Positions 17,993 through 27,175 are shown, counted from the first letter of the stretch. The stretch: 38,952 nt of DNA from CAJQQK01 sp963696075 (GCA_963696075.1 CAVOJD010000034.1:1-38952); one strand, 5' to 3'. The notes: generated by a model from the letters alone, not told the origin. Translations and numbers: made by a program.

Positions 17993-18661
17993 ATGCTTGC
18001 TCGATGGAGTATGGAGCATTGCATGATATTTTCCCTCCACTCCGCCGTCTCGGCGTTATTGGGAATTGGACGAACGATATGCGGTAATCGTCTAATTGAT
18101 TGCGAGCACAATATGTGGGCCAAGAGTACAATTGCTGACAATTGGCGAGACGGTTTGGCGGTATTACGTGCGCGGTGGTTTCTGCGTCGTGCTGGGAAGC
18201 TTGGGGCCCGTGTGCGTCTGTGGGGACGGCCGATCGTGCATTGCTACGGCACGATGATCGTGGGCGAGCGGGTGCGCCTCGTCTCCACTGTGGTGCCGCT
18301 GGAGCTTGGCGCGGATGCCGGAGCAGTCCTTGAAATCGGTGATGGAACGTTCATCAATTACGGTTGTTCGATTGCGGCGACCGAGTTGATCAGAATCGGT
18401 GACGGCTGCAACATCGGCACGTACGCGATCCTCATGGACAACGATTACCACCGAATCGAACCGGAACGCCGTACGGAGCGACCGCCATCAAGGCCGATCG
18501 TATTGGAAGACAATGTCTGGCTCGGTGCACGCGTGACGGTCCTTGGCGGCGTGAGGATCGGGGCAGGCAGCGTCATTGGGGCGGGCAGTGTGGTAACGCG
18601 CGATATCCCGCCGAGGTCGCTTGCGGTCGGACAACCGGCGAAAGTCATACGCCGGATCTAG
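17993..18661 (+). CDS. Left-handed beta-helix acyltransferase (hexapeptide, WcaF/MaaT-like)
   Basis: The 222-residue product has a C-terminal left-handed beta-helix built from hexapeptide repeats (LEIGDGTFINYGCSI, IRIGDGCNIGTY, VWLGARVTVLGGVRIG, GSVIGAGSVVTRDI). It contains a conserved histidine in DNDYHRIE that serves as the catalytic base in this family. Such enzymes move an acetyl group from acetyl-CoA to a sugar hydroxyl or amine. I chose ATG 17993 because AGGAGG (17983-17988) stands four bases upstream; the frame is open back to 17942. Residues 1-60 before the helix are unlike the family and could indicate a later start. It is a paralogue of the gene at 25279-25857. Substrate unknown; EPS decoration or an amino-sugar precursor is likely. 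Confidence 0.82.
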   Translation: MLARWSMEHCMIFSLHSAVSALLGIGRTICGNRLIDCEHNMWAKSTIADNWRDGLAVLRARWFLRRAGKLGARVRLWGRPIVHCYGTMIVGERVRLVSTVVPLELGADAGAVLEIGDGTFINYGCSIAATELIRIGDGCNIGTYAILMDNDYHRIEPERRTERPPSRPIVLEDNVWLGARVTVLGGVRIGAGSVIGAGSVVTRDIPPRSLAVGQPAKVIRRI

Positions 18662-18755
18662 GGTAGGGATGGCGAGGCGAAACGTGGGCCGGGGTAGGAT
18701 GTTGCATCTGTCAGGGCGACAGTCGTGTCACTAAGAGTGCGGTGAGATCAAGTTC

Positions 18756-19730
18756 GTGTTCAAGATCAGCGTCATTATTCCCACGTATAATCGGCTCGCC
18801 AGGCTGAAGGAGGTGATCGCTGCCCTTGAGCGGCAAACGGTTGGGCTCGATGCGTTTGAAGTGATCGTGGTAAGCGATGGTTCGAATGACCGCACGGATG
18901 ATTATCTGAGATCGCTGACGACACGCTTTGCGTTGACACCGATTTTTCAAACGAACAGCGGAGCTGCGGCAGCCCGCAACAGAGGGGTTGCCAGTTCGCG
19001 GGGCGACATCATTCTGTTCGTCGATGATGACGTTGTGCCGACGCCAGAGCTCATTCGGGAACATCTGCGGTTGCACGAGGCTCATGCAGAGGATGTCGTC
19101 GTACTGGGGCCGATGCTCACGCCGGATGGGTTCGCCATGCTGCCCTGGGTGCGCTGGGAACAAGCGATGCTGGTCAAGCAGTACCGCGCCATGGAAGAGA
19201 ACCAATGGGAGCCGACGGCGCGTCAGTTCTATACCGGCAACAGCTCGGTGCCGCGCGAGCAGATCATCGCGGCGGGCGGTTTCGACGAGCGGTTCTCGCG
19301 GGCCGAGGACGTTGATCTCGGCTTTCGATTGGCGGATCGCGGGCTTTCGTTCATTTTCAACCCAGATGCGGTCGGATATCACTTTGCTGAGCGGAGCTTT
19401 GGTTCGTGGATGATGACGCCCTACCAGTATGGCCGCTGCGACGTCATCTTTTCTCGCGAGAAGGGACAGGAGTGGCTGCTGAAACGGGTTTTCAGTGAAT
19501 TTCAGGATCGCCATCCGGTCGTTCAAGGATTAGTCCGTGCCTGTCTCGGGCGTAAATCGCAGTCCGCCGTGGCGATCTATCTTTTGCGTTGTGTTGCGGC
19601 GCTCAGCAGCGCCATCGGTGCGGAGGGTGCGTCACGCAAGGCATACAGTGGCATATTCAATCTGCGTCACTATCAGGGCGTCGCCGACGAGCTTGGCGGC
19701 AGAGAGCACTTCTTCAACAGACTTAGCTGA
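18756..19730 (+). CDS. Glycosyltransferase family 2
   Basis: This 324-residue GT-A fold enzyme shows FKISVIIPTYNRLARL, VVSDGSNDRTDD, NSGAAAARNRG, the metal-binding FVDDDVVPTPE and the acceptor-side AGGFDERFSRAEDVDLGFRLADRG. The ED pair in the last block is the usual position of the catalytic base region of inverting GT2 enzymes. The start is GTG 18756, immediately before the conserved first strand. The next gene begins directly after its TGA, so the two are surely co-expressed. It should add one sugar to the lipid-linked unit. Donor unknown. Confidence 0.87.
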   Translation: MFKISVIIPTYNRLARLKEVIAALERQTVGLDAFEVIVVSDGSNDRTDDYLRSLTTRFALTPIFQTNSGAAAARNRGVASSRGDIILFVDDDVVPTPELIREHLRLHEAHAEDVVVLGPMLTPDGFAMLPWVRWEQAMLVKQYRAMEENQWEPTARQFYTGNSSVPREQIIAAGGFDERFSRAEDVDLGFRLADRGLSFIFNPDAVGYHFAERSFGSWMMTPYQYGRCDVIFSREKGQEWLLKRVFSEFQDRHPVVQGLVRACLGRKSQSAVAIYLLRCVAALSSAIGAEGASRKAYSGIFNLRHYQGVADELGGREHFFNRLS

Positions 19731-20858
19731 GTGAGTTATTCGATGCCGCGCGCCTGTTTTGTCATGGAGCAACATCTGGGTCACAAGACCTATTACGAGA
19801 ACAAGCACCGCTTCATCAATGAAGATGGTCGGATCGAGACCGTCTGGGTGCCGGTGACCTACAACGAACCGGGTGGGGCGATCGAGCGTCTGTCGTTCGT
19901 GCCCGCCCATTTGCGCGGAACGATGCGCGGCTGGCGTCAGGTTCGATCCGGGCTTCTGCAGGCGAACGCTGATGTGGCATTCTTCAACACCCAGGTGCCG
20001 GCGGCGCTGGTCGCCAGTTCCCTTGGCAACAAGCCATACGTGATCGCCACGGACCTGACGCCCATCCAGTATGACGAGATTGGAGAACTCTACGATCACG
20101 TGCCGGACAGGCCGGGCCTTGTCCAGTCCTACAAACATAGGGTCAACCGGAACCTACTGCTTGGCGCTGCGAAATTGTTGCCCTGGTCGTCATGGGCTGC
20201 CCGGTCGCTCGTCGATGACTATGGTGTCGATGCGCGCCGCATCGACGTGGTCGCCCCCGGTGTCGATCTCGATAGTTGGCGACCCGCAGACAGGTCGAAT
20301 GGCGACGGCAAATTGCGCATTCTGTTCGTTGGTGGTGACTTCGAGCGTAAGGGTGGACTGCTTCTTCTGAGAGCCTTTCAAGCCTTGGGCATTGCCAATG
20401 CCGAGCTGCACCTCGTCACGCGTTCCAAGTTGCCAAATTCGCCGGGGATCGTCGTCCACAATGACATGCAGCCGAATTCCGAGCGCCTTATCGAGTTGTT
20501 CCGCAAATCGGATGTCTTTGTGCTTCCAACGGAAGCCGAAGCATTCGGGATCGCGGCTGTCGAGGCAAGTGCAAGCGGCCTGCCCGTGATTGCGACTGCG
20601 TCAGGTGGGCTTGTTGACATCGTCGAGGACAGTGTGACGGGCTATCTCGTCGATGCGGGCGACGAGGCGGCCTTCGCCGCAAGATTGGGACTGCTTCTGG
20701 CGGATGCCGCCCTTCGCGAACGTATGGGGTATGCGGCGCGGTTAAGAGCGCGTGCGCATTTCGATGCCCGCAGCAACGCCAAACGCGTGGTTGATCACCT
20801 TCTCGACGCAGTGTCGGCGCGTCGGGCAAGTTCTGAACTTGCTGCTTCGGATCCCTGA
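19731..20858 (+). CDS. Glycosyltransferase family 4, paralogue of the enzyme at 12728-13843
   Basis: The 375-residue product is a GT-B fold enzyme with a complete EX7E motif (E-AFGIAAV-E) and donor-site ASGLPVIATASGG. It matches the GT4 encoded at 12728-13843 along its length: CFVMEQHLGH versus LVLEQTLGH, FFNTQVP versus FFHTQVP, LTPIQYDE versus ATPLQYDE, and FVGGDFERKGG versus FVGGNLERKGG. The two are paralogues that sit in different transcription units of opposite orientation. The start is GTG 19731, abutting the preceding stop; ATG 19743 would remove four residues. It converges with wzx, with 41 bases between stops. Confidence 0.87.
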   Translation: MSYSMPRACFVMEQHLGHKTYYENKHRFINEDGRIETVWVPVTYNEPGGAIERLSFVPAHLRGTMRGWRQVRSGLLQANADVAFFNTQVPAALVASSLGNKPYVIATDLTPIQYDEIGELYDHVPDRPGLVQSYKHRVNRNLLLGAAKLLPWSSWAARSLVDDYGVDARRIDVVAPGVDLDSWRPADRSNGDGKLRILFVGGDFERKGGLLLLRAFQALGIANAELHLVTRSKLPNSPGIVVHNDMQPNSERLIELFRKSDVFVLPTEAEAFGIAAVEASASGLPVIATASGGLVDIVEDSVTGYLVDAGDEAAFAARLGLLLADAALRERMGYAARLRARAHFDARSNAKRVVDHLLDAVSARRASSELAASDP

Positions 20859-20899
20859 CATCCGGTGCGATCTCGGCATCCGGGGCGTTGAGCGGTCTA

Positions 20900-22381
20900 T
20901 CATCGTAGTCTTGTTACAATGAGCGGCATGTTATTCAAGTCGTCCTTTCCAAGCAAGCCAACAAGAAAGACCAAGGCCGTCATCGCGAAGAGGAACGCGG
21001 GTACCTCGAGCCAGAGTGGCTGCGGTGAAAGGGCTGTGAAGAGCCATATCGTGATGGCGCTTGCGAGGAACGCCCGAACAGTGTGAAAGACAACTGCCAC
21101 GGAAACGGCTCCCCACGGTAGGATGATGAACATCGCACCGAGCATCAGGGCCTCGCCAACGAAAAAAGCGATCATTAGGCCGATGGCGCCGTTGCCGAAT
21201 GTCTCCTGGCATATTTGGATCGTGAACCAGCCGATGGCGGAGCTGGCGAGAATATTCAAGAACTTGGCGAGCGCGAGTGCCTTGGTTCTGCCAAGGGCAT
21301 TGGCCGCCGTGGCAAGCAGGAAATCGAGAAATAGAAGCGGCATGACCGGCGCGACGGTGCGGAGAATTTGCGCGGCGCTTGAGAAATCATCGCCGCCATA
21401 GATGATTTTGACGATCTCATCGGCAAAGACGAAGAGCGTTGCGAAGGTGAAGGTGCTTGCGGCGAGGAGGAGGCGCGCCGTGGCGGCGAGCAATCGATTG
21501 AGCTCGGGAAGAGAGCGCGCAGCCCGCGAAAGCTCGGGGAAGGTTGCCATGGCCATGATCGTCGCCGGTGCGATGATGGTGCCGAGGACCACACGTGCTG
21601 CGCCATACCATCCGACGACCTCGGCGTTGGTCAGGAAGGCGAGCATCGTTGCGTCGATGAGGGGCTGTACGGCAACGGCCAGTGCGAAGGCCGCAATCGG
21701 GGCGCCAGACCAGAACAGTTCCCTGAGTGCCGGCATCGTTGGAAGTGCGAGGTGGAGTTCGATGAAGCGGGCGAGGGCGAGGCAGGCAACAAGTGATCCA
21801 ATGGCGCCGACACCGTGCGCCAGGATGACACCGGTCAAGCCTCCACCGAAGAAGACGATCAGCAGGACGGCGACGAGGGTCAATGCTTTCGTGAGGATCG
21901 CAGCGAGCATATCGAGGTCCATGCGGTCCTTGCCTCTGAAGAGGTAACCGATTGGGTGCGATATGGCTGTTGGCAGGGTTACGAGAACGGCGACTGGGGC
22001 CAAAAGCACGACGCGGCTGTCGTACTGGAAGATGAGGGCAATCACAAACGCGGCAAGTGTGGCGAAGACTGTTCCAACGAGCCGCAACAGGATCGCGCTA
22101 CCGAGGAACTGCGCCTGATCTCGCCGTCCGCGCGCCGTTTCGCGGATGACATAATTGCCTTGGCCCCAATCGACAATGACGTTGACGAAAAGCACGATCG
22201 TGAAAATGACGTAGTAGGTGCCGAAATCCGCGACGCCAAGGGACCGCCCAAGTACGGCTGTCAAGGCAATGCCGAGGATTGTGGTCGCGACCTGCCCGAT
22301 ACCGAGATGCAACGCGTTGCGCACCAGTAGGTCTGTTTTCCCGGCGTTGTCGATTGTCTCAGGCCTGGTCGTTTCGTTCAT
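20900..22381 (-). CDS. wzx: Wzx-type polysaccharide flippase
   Basis: This 493-residue protein of the MOP/MATE exporter superfamily has about 12-14 hydrophobic helices. It contains the N-terminal block ALHLGIGQVATTILG followed by GRSLGVADFGTYYVI, typical of the polysaccharide-synthesis flippases. It should move the lipid-linked repeat unit from the cytoplasmic to the periplasmic face. The frame continues upstream to 22855, but that part is the shadow of the neighbouring GT2 gene. ATG 22381 (MNETTRPETIDN) gives the normal family start, with GGA just upstream. It is transcribed with the GT2 gene at 22465-23667, 83 bases apart, against the direction of the surrounding genes. Confidence 0.9.
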   Translation of the reverse strand: MNETTRPETIDNAGKTDLLVRNALHLGIGQVATTILGIALTAVLGRSLGVADFGTYYVIFTIVLFVNVIVDWGQGNYVIRETARGRRDQAQFLGSAILLRLVGTVFATLAAFVIALIFQYDSRVVLLAPVAVLVTLPTAISHPIGYLFRGKDRMDLDMLAAILTKALTLVAVLLIVFFGGGLTGVILAHGVGAIGSLVACLALARFIELHLALPTMPALRELFWSGAPIAAFALAVAVQPLIDATMLAFLTNAEVVGWYGAARVVLGTIIAPATIMAMATFPELSRAARSLPELNRLLAATARLLLAASTFTFATLFVFADEIVKIIYGGDDFSSAAQILRTVAPVMPLLFLDFLLATAANALGRTKALALAKFLNILASSAIGWFTIQICQETFGNGAIGLMIAFFVGEALMLGAMFIILPWGAVSVAVVFHTVRAFLASAITIWLFTALSPQPLWLEVPAFLFAMTALVFLVGLLGKDDLNNMPLIVTRLR

Positions 22382-22464
22382 TTGAGATCCGTTGCGGAGC
22401 GTTGGGAAGTTGGCGCTCAATGACGAGGGGATGCGCGGAGCCAGGCCGGGTTCGAAAACGGCGA

Positions 22465-23667
22465 TCAGGTTCGTCTGGAGCGAATCCAAGGAATTTTCTT
22501 GCGCGACATCGCGTGGGCGTAGAGGGGAAGCTTGGTGATGATGTAAGCGGGAAGCATGAGGACTTCCCGTAATGAGAAGAGGTCCCTGCCAACCTTGTGC
22601 CAGGCGATGACGACAGCGGCGAACAACAACAAATTGGCGGTCAGGGTGGCGTAGAGCGCCAGATGGGGGGCACCCAAGAGGGCGGCTAGTCCGCTGATGG
22701 TCGTCGCGCCCCCCAAGAGCAGCGCGAGGAAGGCTAGAGGGGGCACGGCGGTGTGGAGGACCAGTGCCAGAAGGCGGAAGTCCAGCCTGGTGAAGGACTT
22801 GACCAGGAGGCGGGGCAAGAGTGTTGCGATGACGGAAAGATGGCCCGACTCCCAACGTGTTCGCTGTGTCGCCTGACCTTCGACATCCGAGGGCAGTCTG
22901 CTCACGACAAGCGCTTCGGGCAAGAATTTGGGGGCGTGTCCGGCAGCAGCGAGTTCAAGTCCGAGCACCATGTCTTCCACGAGATGGCCCGTATCCAGCT
23001 GCCCCTCACTGATGGACGACCATGGTATGGACATCCCCGTTCCCATCAAAAGGCATGGCAGGTTTAGGTTCGCGAGGCCCGTCGGCCGCACAATGTTCTT
23101 GACCCTCCAGGCGAAGCTGCCGACCCGGGCGAGCGTGCCCGCGTCGGCGGCTGGCGGCTCGAGTTCGTAGCGCGCCTGGACAGGCAGGTGGAGCCGCCGA
23201 CTTTCCGTGACGAGCAGCTTGATTGTCCCGGGTGCGGGAATGCAATCTGCATCCATGATGACGATGACGTCCGGGGGATTGCCGCGGAGATGGCGGAGGC
23301 CAAAATCGAGGGCATAGCCTTTGCCTCGGCGGGATTGGTCGCAGCGCGAAATAACCTCGGCGCCTGCCGCTTCGCTGACGATAGCGGTCTGATCGGTGCA
23401 GTTGTCGGCAATGACGAGGATGCGACCATGACTGTCGACCTGCTCGCTCAGGGCGGCCAAGGTTGGCTCGATCGTGCCGACTTCATTGTGTGCCGGCACA
23501 AGGACAACGTAGGAGCCGGTCGGTCTTGATGCGCCATTCCAGGAACGTGACGAACCTGCGAAGCTGGCGACAATTTCCGCCAGCAGGATGACCGTTGCGA
23601 GCAACAGTCCGGTTGCAGGGATCAGAATGACCGCATGAAGAATATCCAACGTGATGCCTCCGATCAT
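22465..23667 (-). CDS. Membrane glycosyltransferase family 2
   Basis: This 400-residue protein begins with a membrane helix (about 8-34). A GT2 domain follows with VVLVPAHNEVGTI, VIADNCTDQT, RGKGYALDFGL, the metal-binding IMDADCIP, TGHLVEDMVLG and QRTRWESGH. Two to three helices lie after residue 295. The ED and QRxRW motifs with C-terminal helices are the layout of membrane GT2 enzymes related to cellulose and chitin synthases, but it is much shorter than BcsA. It could add one sugar or, less likely, make a short homopolymer. ATG 23667 has AGGA six bases upstream. It precedes wzx in the same - strand unit. Confidence 0.83.
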   Translation of the reverse strand: MIGGITLDILHAVILIPATGLLLATVILLAEIVASFAGSSRSWNGASRPTGSYVVLVPAHNEVGTIEPTLAALSEQVDSHGRILVIADNCTDQTAIVSEAAGAEVISRCDQSRRGKGYALDFGLRHLRGNPPDVIVIMDADCIPAPGTIKLLVTESRRLHLPVQARYELEPPAADAGTLARVGSFAWRVKNIVRPTGLANLNLPCLLMGTGMSIPWSSISEGQLDTGHLVEDMVLGLELAAAGHAPKFLPEALVVSRLPSDVEGQATQRTRWESGHLSVIATLLPRLLVKSFTRLDFRLLALVLHTAVPPLAFLALLLGGATTISGLAALLGAPHLALYATLTANLLLFAAVVIAWHKVGRDLFSLREVLMLPAYIITKLPLYAHAMSRKKIPWIRSRRT

Positions 23668-23890
23668 TTTAAGTCCTGCTCGCCGATTGAGTGATGGGAG
23701 ATGCGTCGATCAAACGATACTCGCGGCTTGCGACATACTTGAGATCTTTAACTGTAAATGTTGCGATATTCGCGCTGATTTATCCGATGACAACGCAACA
23801 ACTATACCAATTTTCCAAGTTTGCCACGAGGGTTGCATAAGAAGTTGGTATAGGTTTTCGGAGATGAGGCAGCGGGCCATTGGTTGTGCA
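23668..23890. promoter_or_regulatory. Divergent intergenic region between GT2 (-) and GT4 (+)
   Basis: These 223 bases lie between two divergent starts and should hold both promoters. The stretch 23735-23820 is AT-rich, and TGTTGCG (23759-23765) faces CGCAACA (23794-23800) as a loose inverted repeat. No consensus promoter is clear. The + frame is open through this region, but its residues are not protein-like for a GT4. Confidence 0.35.
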
Positions 23891-25003
23891 ATGACGAAAT
23901 CGGTACTCTTGACCGTTTCAGGAAACGTTCCTTCAGATATCCGCCAGCAGGTGGCTGCCGGCAAGCGTCCGCGTACTGACTATCTGGAGCTTGCAGCCGA
24001 ACTCGATGCGGATGTGCTCGACTATACGCGAGCATCGGAACGGGCGGGATGGATCGGGACGCTGCTGGCGCGGCTTGGATGGTTCAACCTGTTGCTGGCC
24101 TATGCCTGTTGGGCATCGCGAAAAGATTATGCGGCGATTGTCACAGATGGCGAGCAGATCGGTCTGCCGCTAGCCGCACTTTTGAAGATATTCGGCGGTC
24201 CGCGACCGAGCCATATAATGATTGTGCACGTCATTTCCGTTCGTAAGAAAATGGCGTTCTTGGATTTTTTGAGTGTTCAAAATCAGATCGATATATTCTT
24301 GGTCTACAGTCGGAACCAGAAAAAATTCATAGAAGACCGCTGGGGCATCGACGGTGAACGAGTGATCTGGACACCGTTTATGGTGGATGATGTATTTTTT
24401 GCATCGGATAAGGTGCAGGCTTTTCGATCTGCGCGCCCCCGGATCTGTGCGGTGGGGCTTGAACGGCGCGACTACCCGACACTGCTTGAGGCGGTGCGCG
24501 GCCTCGATTGCGATGTCATCATCGCGGCGGCGTCGCCGTGGTCGAAGTATAAGGACAGTTCAAAGGATCGTTCGCTGCCCCAGAATGTTCGCCGACAGAA
24601 GTTCTCTCAGTACGATCTAAGACAGGTCTATGCCGATTGCGAATTTCTGGTCATGCCGCTCGAGCCGGTCGATTTTCAGGCTGGCGTCACGGCGATGCTC
24701 GAGGCATTTGCGATGGGCAAGCCGATTGTGTGTTCGGATGTTCCGGGCCAGCGCGACGTGGTTGAGGACGGAGTAAGCGGGTTATACGCAAAAGCCGGCG
24801 ATCCGGATGACTTGCGCGCCTGCATCGTCCGGCTTCTTGGAGCACGGAAGGACTGCGCGCGAATGGGGGCTTCCGGGCGGCGCCTGGTCGAGAATGAGAT
24901 GAATCTCGATCGATATGTCGAACGCCTGGCGGGGATTGTCCGCGGGACGATAGAGGCGCGGAATGAATCAATGGAAACGGCGCAGTCGTTTCACGCAACA
25001 TGA
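23891..25003 (+). CDS. Glycosyltransferase family 4
   Basis: The 370-residue product from ATG 23891 (MTKSVLLTVSGNVP) is a GT-B fold protein. Its C-terminal donor-binding half shows FLVMPLEPVDFQAGVTAMLEAFAMG, KPIVCSDVPGQRDVVEDG and SGLYAKAGD. In the EX7E position the first glutamate is replaced by glutamine (Q-AGVTAML-E). The N-terminal half is only weakly like characterised families, so the assignment rests on the C-terminus. ATG 23864 or a start further upstream is possible in the open frame but lacks support. It should add a sugar of the repeat unit. It is the first gene after the divergent promoter region. Confidence 0.8.
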   Translation: MTKSVLLTVSGNVPSDIRQQVAAGKRPRTDYLELAAELDADVLDYTRASERAGWIGTLLARLGWFNLLLAYACWASRKDYAAIVTDGEQIGLPLAALLKIFGGPRPSHIMIVHVISVRKKMAFLDFLSVQNQIDIFLVYSRNQKKFIEDRWGIDGERVIWTPFMVDDVFFASDKVQAFRSARPRICAVGLERRDYPTLLEAVRGLDCDVIIAAASPWSKYKDSSKDRSLPQNVRRQKFSQYDLRQVYADCEFLVMPLEPVDFQAGVTAMLEAFAMGKPIVCSDVPGQRDVVEDGVSGLYAKAGDPDDLRACIVRLLGARKDCARMGASGRRLVENEMNLDRYVERLAGIVRGTIEARNESMETAQSFHAT

Positions 25004-25278
25004 TCAAGAAGGCCTTTCAAAGAACTAGAACGAAGGCTCTGCCAGGCGGTGCGGTGTTGGCGCGGCGACTTCGAACTGACCTGCAGCGTGACGGAGAAAC
25101 GGGGTCGCCGAGCGGGCGGCGCGGTCCCTGCGCATTACGGCGTGCCGTAAACTTTGTCGCCTGTCGCATCGTCGCGATTTTGGCCGTTTTCGTGGAGGCG
25201 ATGCCGAGTTGGCTCTAATTTTGCGATCGCAGCTGTGATTGTCTGGCCGGATGCACTTCGTACGGCAGCCGTACAGCT
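25004..25278. other. Intergenic stretch with a doubtful 72-codon ORF
   Basis: An ORF of 72 codons (25000-25218) starts with an ATGA overlap on the previous stop, which would fit coupling. However, its product is arginine-rich, resembles nothing known and lacks a ribosome site of its own. I treat the region as non-coding. No hairpin terminator or palindrome stands out. Confidence 0.4.
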
Positions 25279-25857
25279 ATGCTTGGAGTTAATTCCTGTA
25301 TGACGCCGTCTTTAAGCCGAATCGGTCGATTGATCCGTGAGCCTAGGGATCTGCTCGCGCTGATCAATGGTCAAATGCGTCTAAGGGGACGTGCGCATAT
25401 TCCGGCGAACGTTCGTCTTTGGGGACGCGCGCGCGTTTTTGGAAGCGGCAAGGTCAGTCTCGGCGACGGCGTTGCGCTGGACGGGAGTATTGTGCCGATC
25501 GAGTTTCGTACCTATGCAGGTGGCCAGATTATCGTCGGCGCCCAGACCTTCATCAATTACGGATCGTCAATTGCCGCCCATTTGCAGGTCACCATAGGTG
25601 AGCACTGCCACCTCGGGCACTACACTTTCATCATCGATAATAATCAACACCAACTGGCCCAGCACCTTGAGTTGCCGCCCTCAAAACCGGTGGTAATCGA
25701 AGATAACGTGTGGATCGGCAGCCACGTGATCGTTCTGCCGGGAGTGCGGATCGGAAGCCGTGCCGTCGTTGGAGCGGGTAGCGTGGTTACCAAGGACGTG
25801 ACAGCCAATTGCCTCGTTGCCGGGAACCCTCTGCGCATCATTCGGAAATTAGGATAG
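25279..25857 (+). CDS. Left-handed beta-helix acyltransferase, second copy
   Basis: The 192-residue protein has hexapeptide repeats along most of its length (IIVGAQTFINYGSSI, VTIGEHCHLGHY, VWIGSHVIVLPGVRIG, RAVVGAGSVVTKDV) and ends VAGNPLRIIRKL. The conserved histidine is in DNNQHQLA. It clearly matches the enzyme at 17993-18661: NVRLWGRARV versus RVRLWGRPIV, and TFINYGSSIAA versus TFINYGCSIAA. It is probably a sugar O- or N-acetyltransferase acting on another residue of the same polymer. ATG 25279 and ATG 25300 (MTPSLSRIG) are both possible starts; neither has a strong ribosome site. Confidence 0.83.
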   Translation: MLGVNSCMTPSLSRIGRLIREPRDLLALINGQMRLRGRAHIPANVRLWGRARVFGSGKVSLGDGVALDGSIVPIEFRTYAGGQIIVGAQTFINYGSSIAAHLQVTIGEHCHLGHYTFIIDNNQHQLAQHLELPPSKPVVIEDNVWIGSHVIVLPGVRIGSRAVVGAGSVVTKDVTANCLVAGNPLRIIRKLG

Positions 25858-25973
25858 TCACTTATCGCCTTGGCCGGTCACCCGAGCTGCCCGTCGTGGG
25901 CCACTGTTAGTGCGTGCGGGATACTGCAACGCGCTGATTGGTAGTTTACGGTGTTATCAGAAAATTTGCGAAT

Positions 25974-26007
25974 TTTATTCTGAATGCCCTTCAATTCAGT
26001 GATAATA
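25974..26007 (+). promoter_or_regulatory. Possible promoter with inverted repeat before the acyltransferase-3 gene
   Basis: An AT-rich stretch contains the -10-like GATAAT, 17 bases after a poor -35 candidate TTCTGA. Across the spacer, CTGAAT (25980-25985) and ATTCAG (25994-25999) form an inverted repeat. This is about 50 bases before the TTG start of the next gene. The -35 matches consensus poorly, so this is a guess. Confidence 0.3.
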
Positions 26008-26056
26008 TGTCGACCAATATCGAAATTGCGCAAGCCTGCAGGATAAAGGACTGACC

Positions 26057-27175
26057 TTGCGGCATCCGTCCGACTACGTTGCTTCCCTGGATCTATGCCG
26101 AGGCTTGGCCGCGATCGGGGTGTTGCTTTATCACATAGATTTCATGTTTTTTGGAACGCACGGCATGCTGCTTCATCGCGGTTATTTGTGCGTCGACTTC
26201 TTTTTTCTGCTCAGTGGATATGTCATTGCGCTTAGTTACGATCAGAGATTTCGGGATGGACTGAGCGTCAGTTCTTTTTTTCTCGTCCGGGTTGCGCGTC
26301 TTTGGCCGCTGGTGGTTCTGACCACGCTGTTGGGGCTGGTCGCCTACCTTGCCCGTGCCCACAAAGACCGGACCGACATTGACGCGCCATGGCTATTGGT
26401 TGAATTCACGGCCAACATTTTCATGCTGCCGGCTTTCTCCAAGCTGATCTTATTTCCATTCAATCCGGCGGCATGGTCGATTTTCTTCGAGATGGCAGTG
26501 AATATCTTCTATGCAGCGGTCTTCGTATATCTCAGTGGCCGGGTCATTTTGGGGCTTGTGGTCGCGGGCGCTCTTGGCCTGGTGATGGCCGTAGAGGTGC
26601 ACAATTCACTCGATGTGGGTTGGGGAAGCGACAATTTTCTCTTCGGGTTCCCAAGAGTGGTTTTCTCCTTCTTCCTCGGCGTCGCCATTCAACGTTCAGG
26701 CGCATGGATGAAGCTAACCTGGGTGCGCGGCCCGTATCCGCTCTTTGGCGGGCTCCTTACAACCACATTGTTGTTGAGTGTTCCGCCCACGGCCAGCTCA
26801 CCATTTGACGGTTACTATGACCTGGGCGTCGTCACTGTCTTGTTTCCGGTGCTGCTGGTCATTGCGGTTTCCTCGACTTTGCCGCAATGCGTCAGTCAGG
26901 GGGCATTGCTACTAGGTGGAATTTCGTATTCCGTTTATTTGCTGCACACACCTTTGATGATATTGTATTCGGGTGTTCCGCAAGTTGTTCTGGGACAGAA
27001 GATTGCGACCTTGGCTCCCTGGGCCGGGATGGTTTTTGTGCCGGCTTTGCTTGCCACTTCGTATTTGTGCTGGGTGTGTTTCGAGCGACCGGCCCAGAGG
27101 TGGCTGAGGGCCGGTGCGGGACGGCGTCAGGGCGAAATTATGAAGAGTACGACTTTAAATAATCCTTCGAAATAG
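26057..27175 (+). CDS. Acyltransferase family 3 (OafA-like) membrane protein
   Basis: This 372-residue protein has about ten hydrophobic helices and the acyltransferase-3 signature near its start: SLDLCRGLAAIGVLLYHID, then GYLCVDFFFLLSGYVIAL. The later FNPAAWSIFFEM and GGISYSVYLLHTPL are also typical. These enzymes O-acetylate or otherwise acylate polysaccharides, with the conserved R and H of the first helix in the active site. The start is TTG 26057, supported by AAAGGA (26045-26050) six bases upstream; no nearby ATG fits. It lies among the EPS genes and probably decorates the repeat unit at the membrane. Confidence 0.88.
   Translation: MRHPSDYVASLDLCRGLAAIGVLLYHIDFMFFGTHGMLLHRGYLCVDFFFLLSGYVIALSYDQRFRDGLSVSSFFLVRVARLWPLVVLTTLLGLVAYLARAHKDRTDIDAPWLLVEFTANIFMLPAFSKLILFPFNPAAWSIFFEMAVNIFYAAVFVYLSGRVILGLVVAGALGLVMAVEVHNSLDVGWGSDNFLFGFPRVVFSFFLGVAIQRSGAWMKLTWVRGPYPLFGGLLTTTLLLSVPPTASSPFDGYYDLGVVTVLFPVLLVIAVSSTLPQCVSQGALLLGGISYSVYLLHTPLMILYSGVPQVVLGQKIATLAPWAGMVFVPALLATSYLCWVCFERPAQRWLRAGAGRRQGEIMKSTTLNNPSK

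Noticed and set aside
22382..22855. N-terminal extension of the wzx frame
   Set aside because: It overlaps the GT2 gene on the same strand, has proline- and arginine-rich shadow-like sequence, and the family start is at 22381.
23651..23890. N-terminal extension of the GT4 frame
   Set aside because: It overlaps the divergent GT2 start, has no ribosome site and adds residues unlike the family.
25000..25218. 72-codon ORF overlapping the GT4 stop as ATGA
   Set aside because: Arginine-rich composition, no known relatives recognised and no ribosome site; kept only as a note in the gap.
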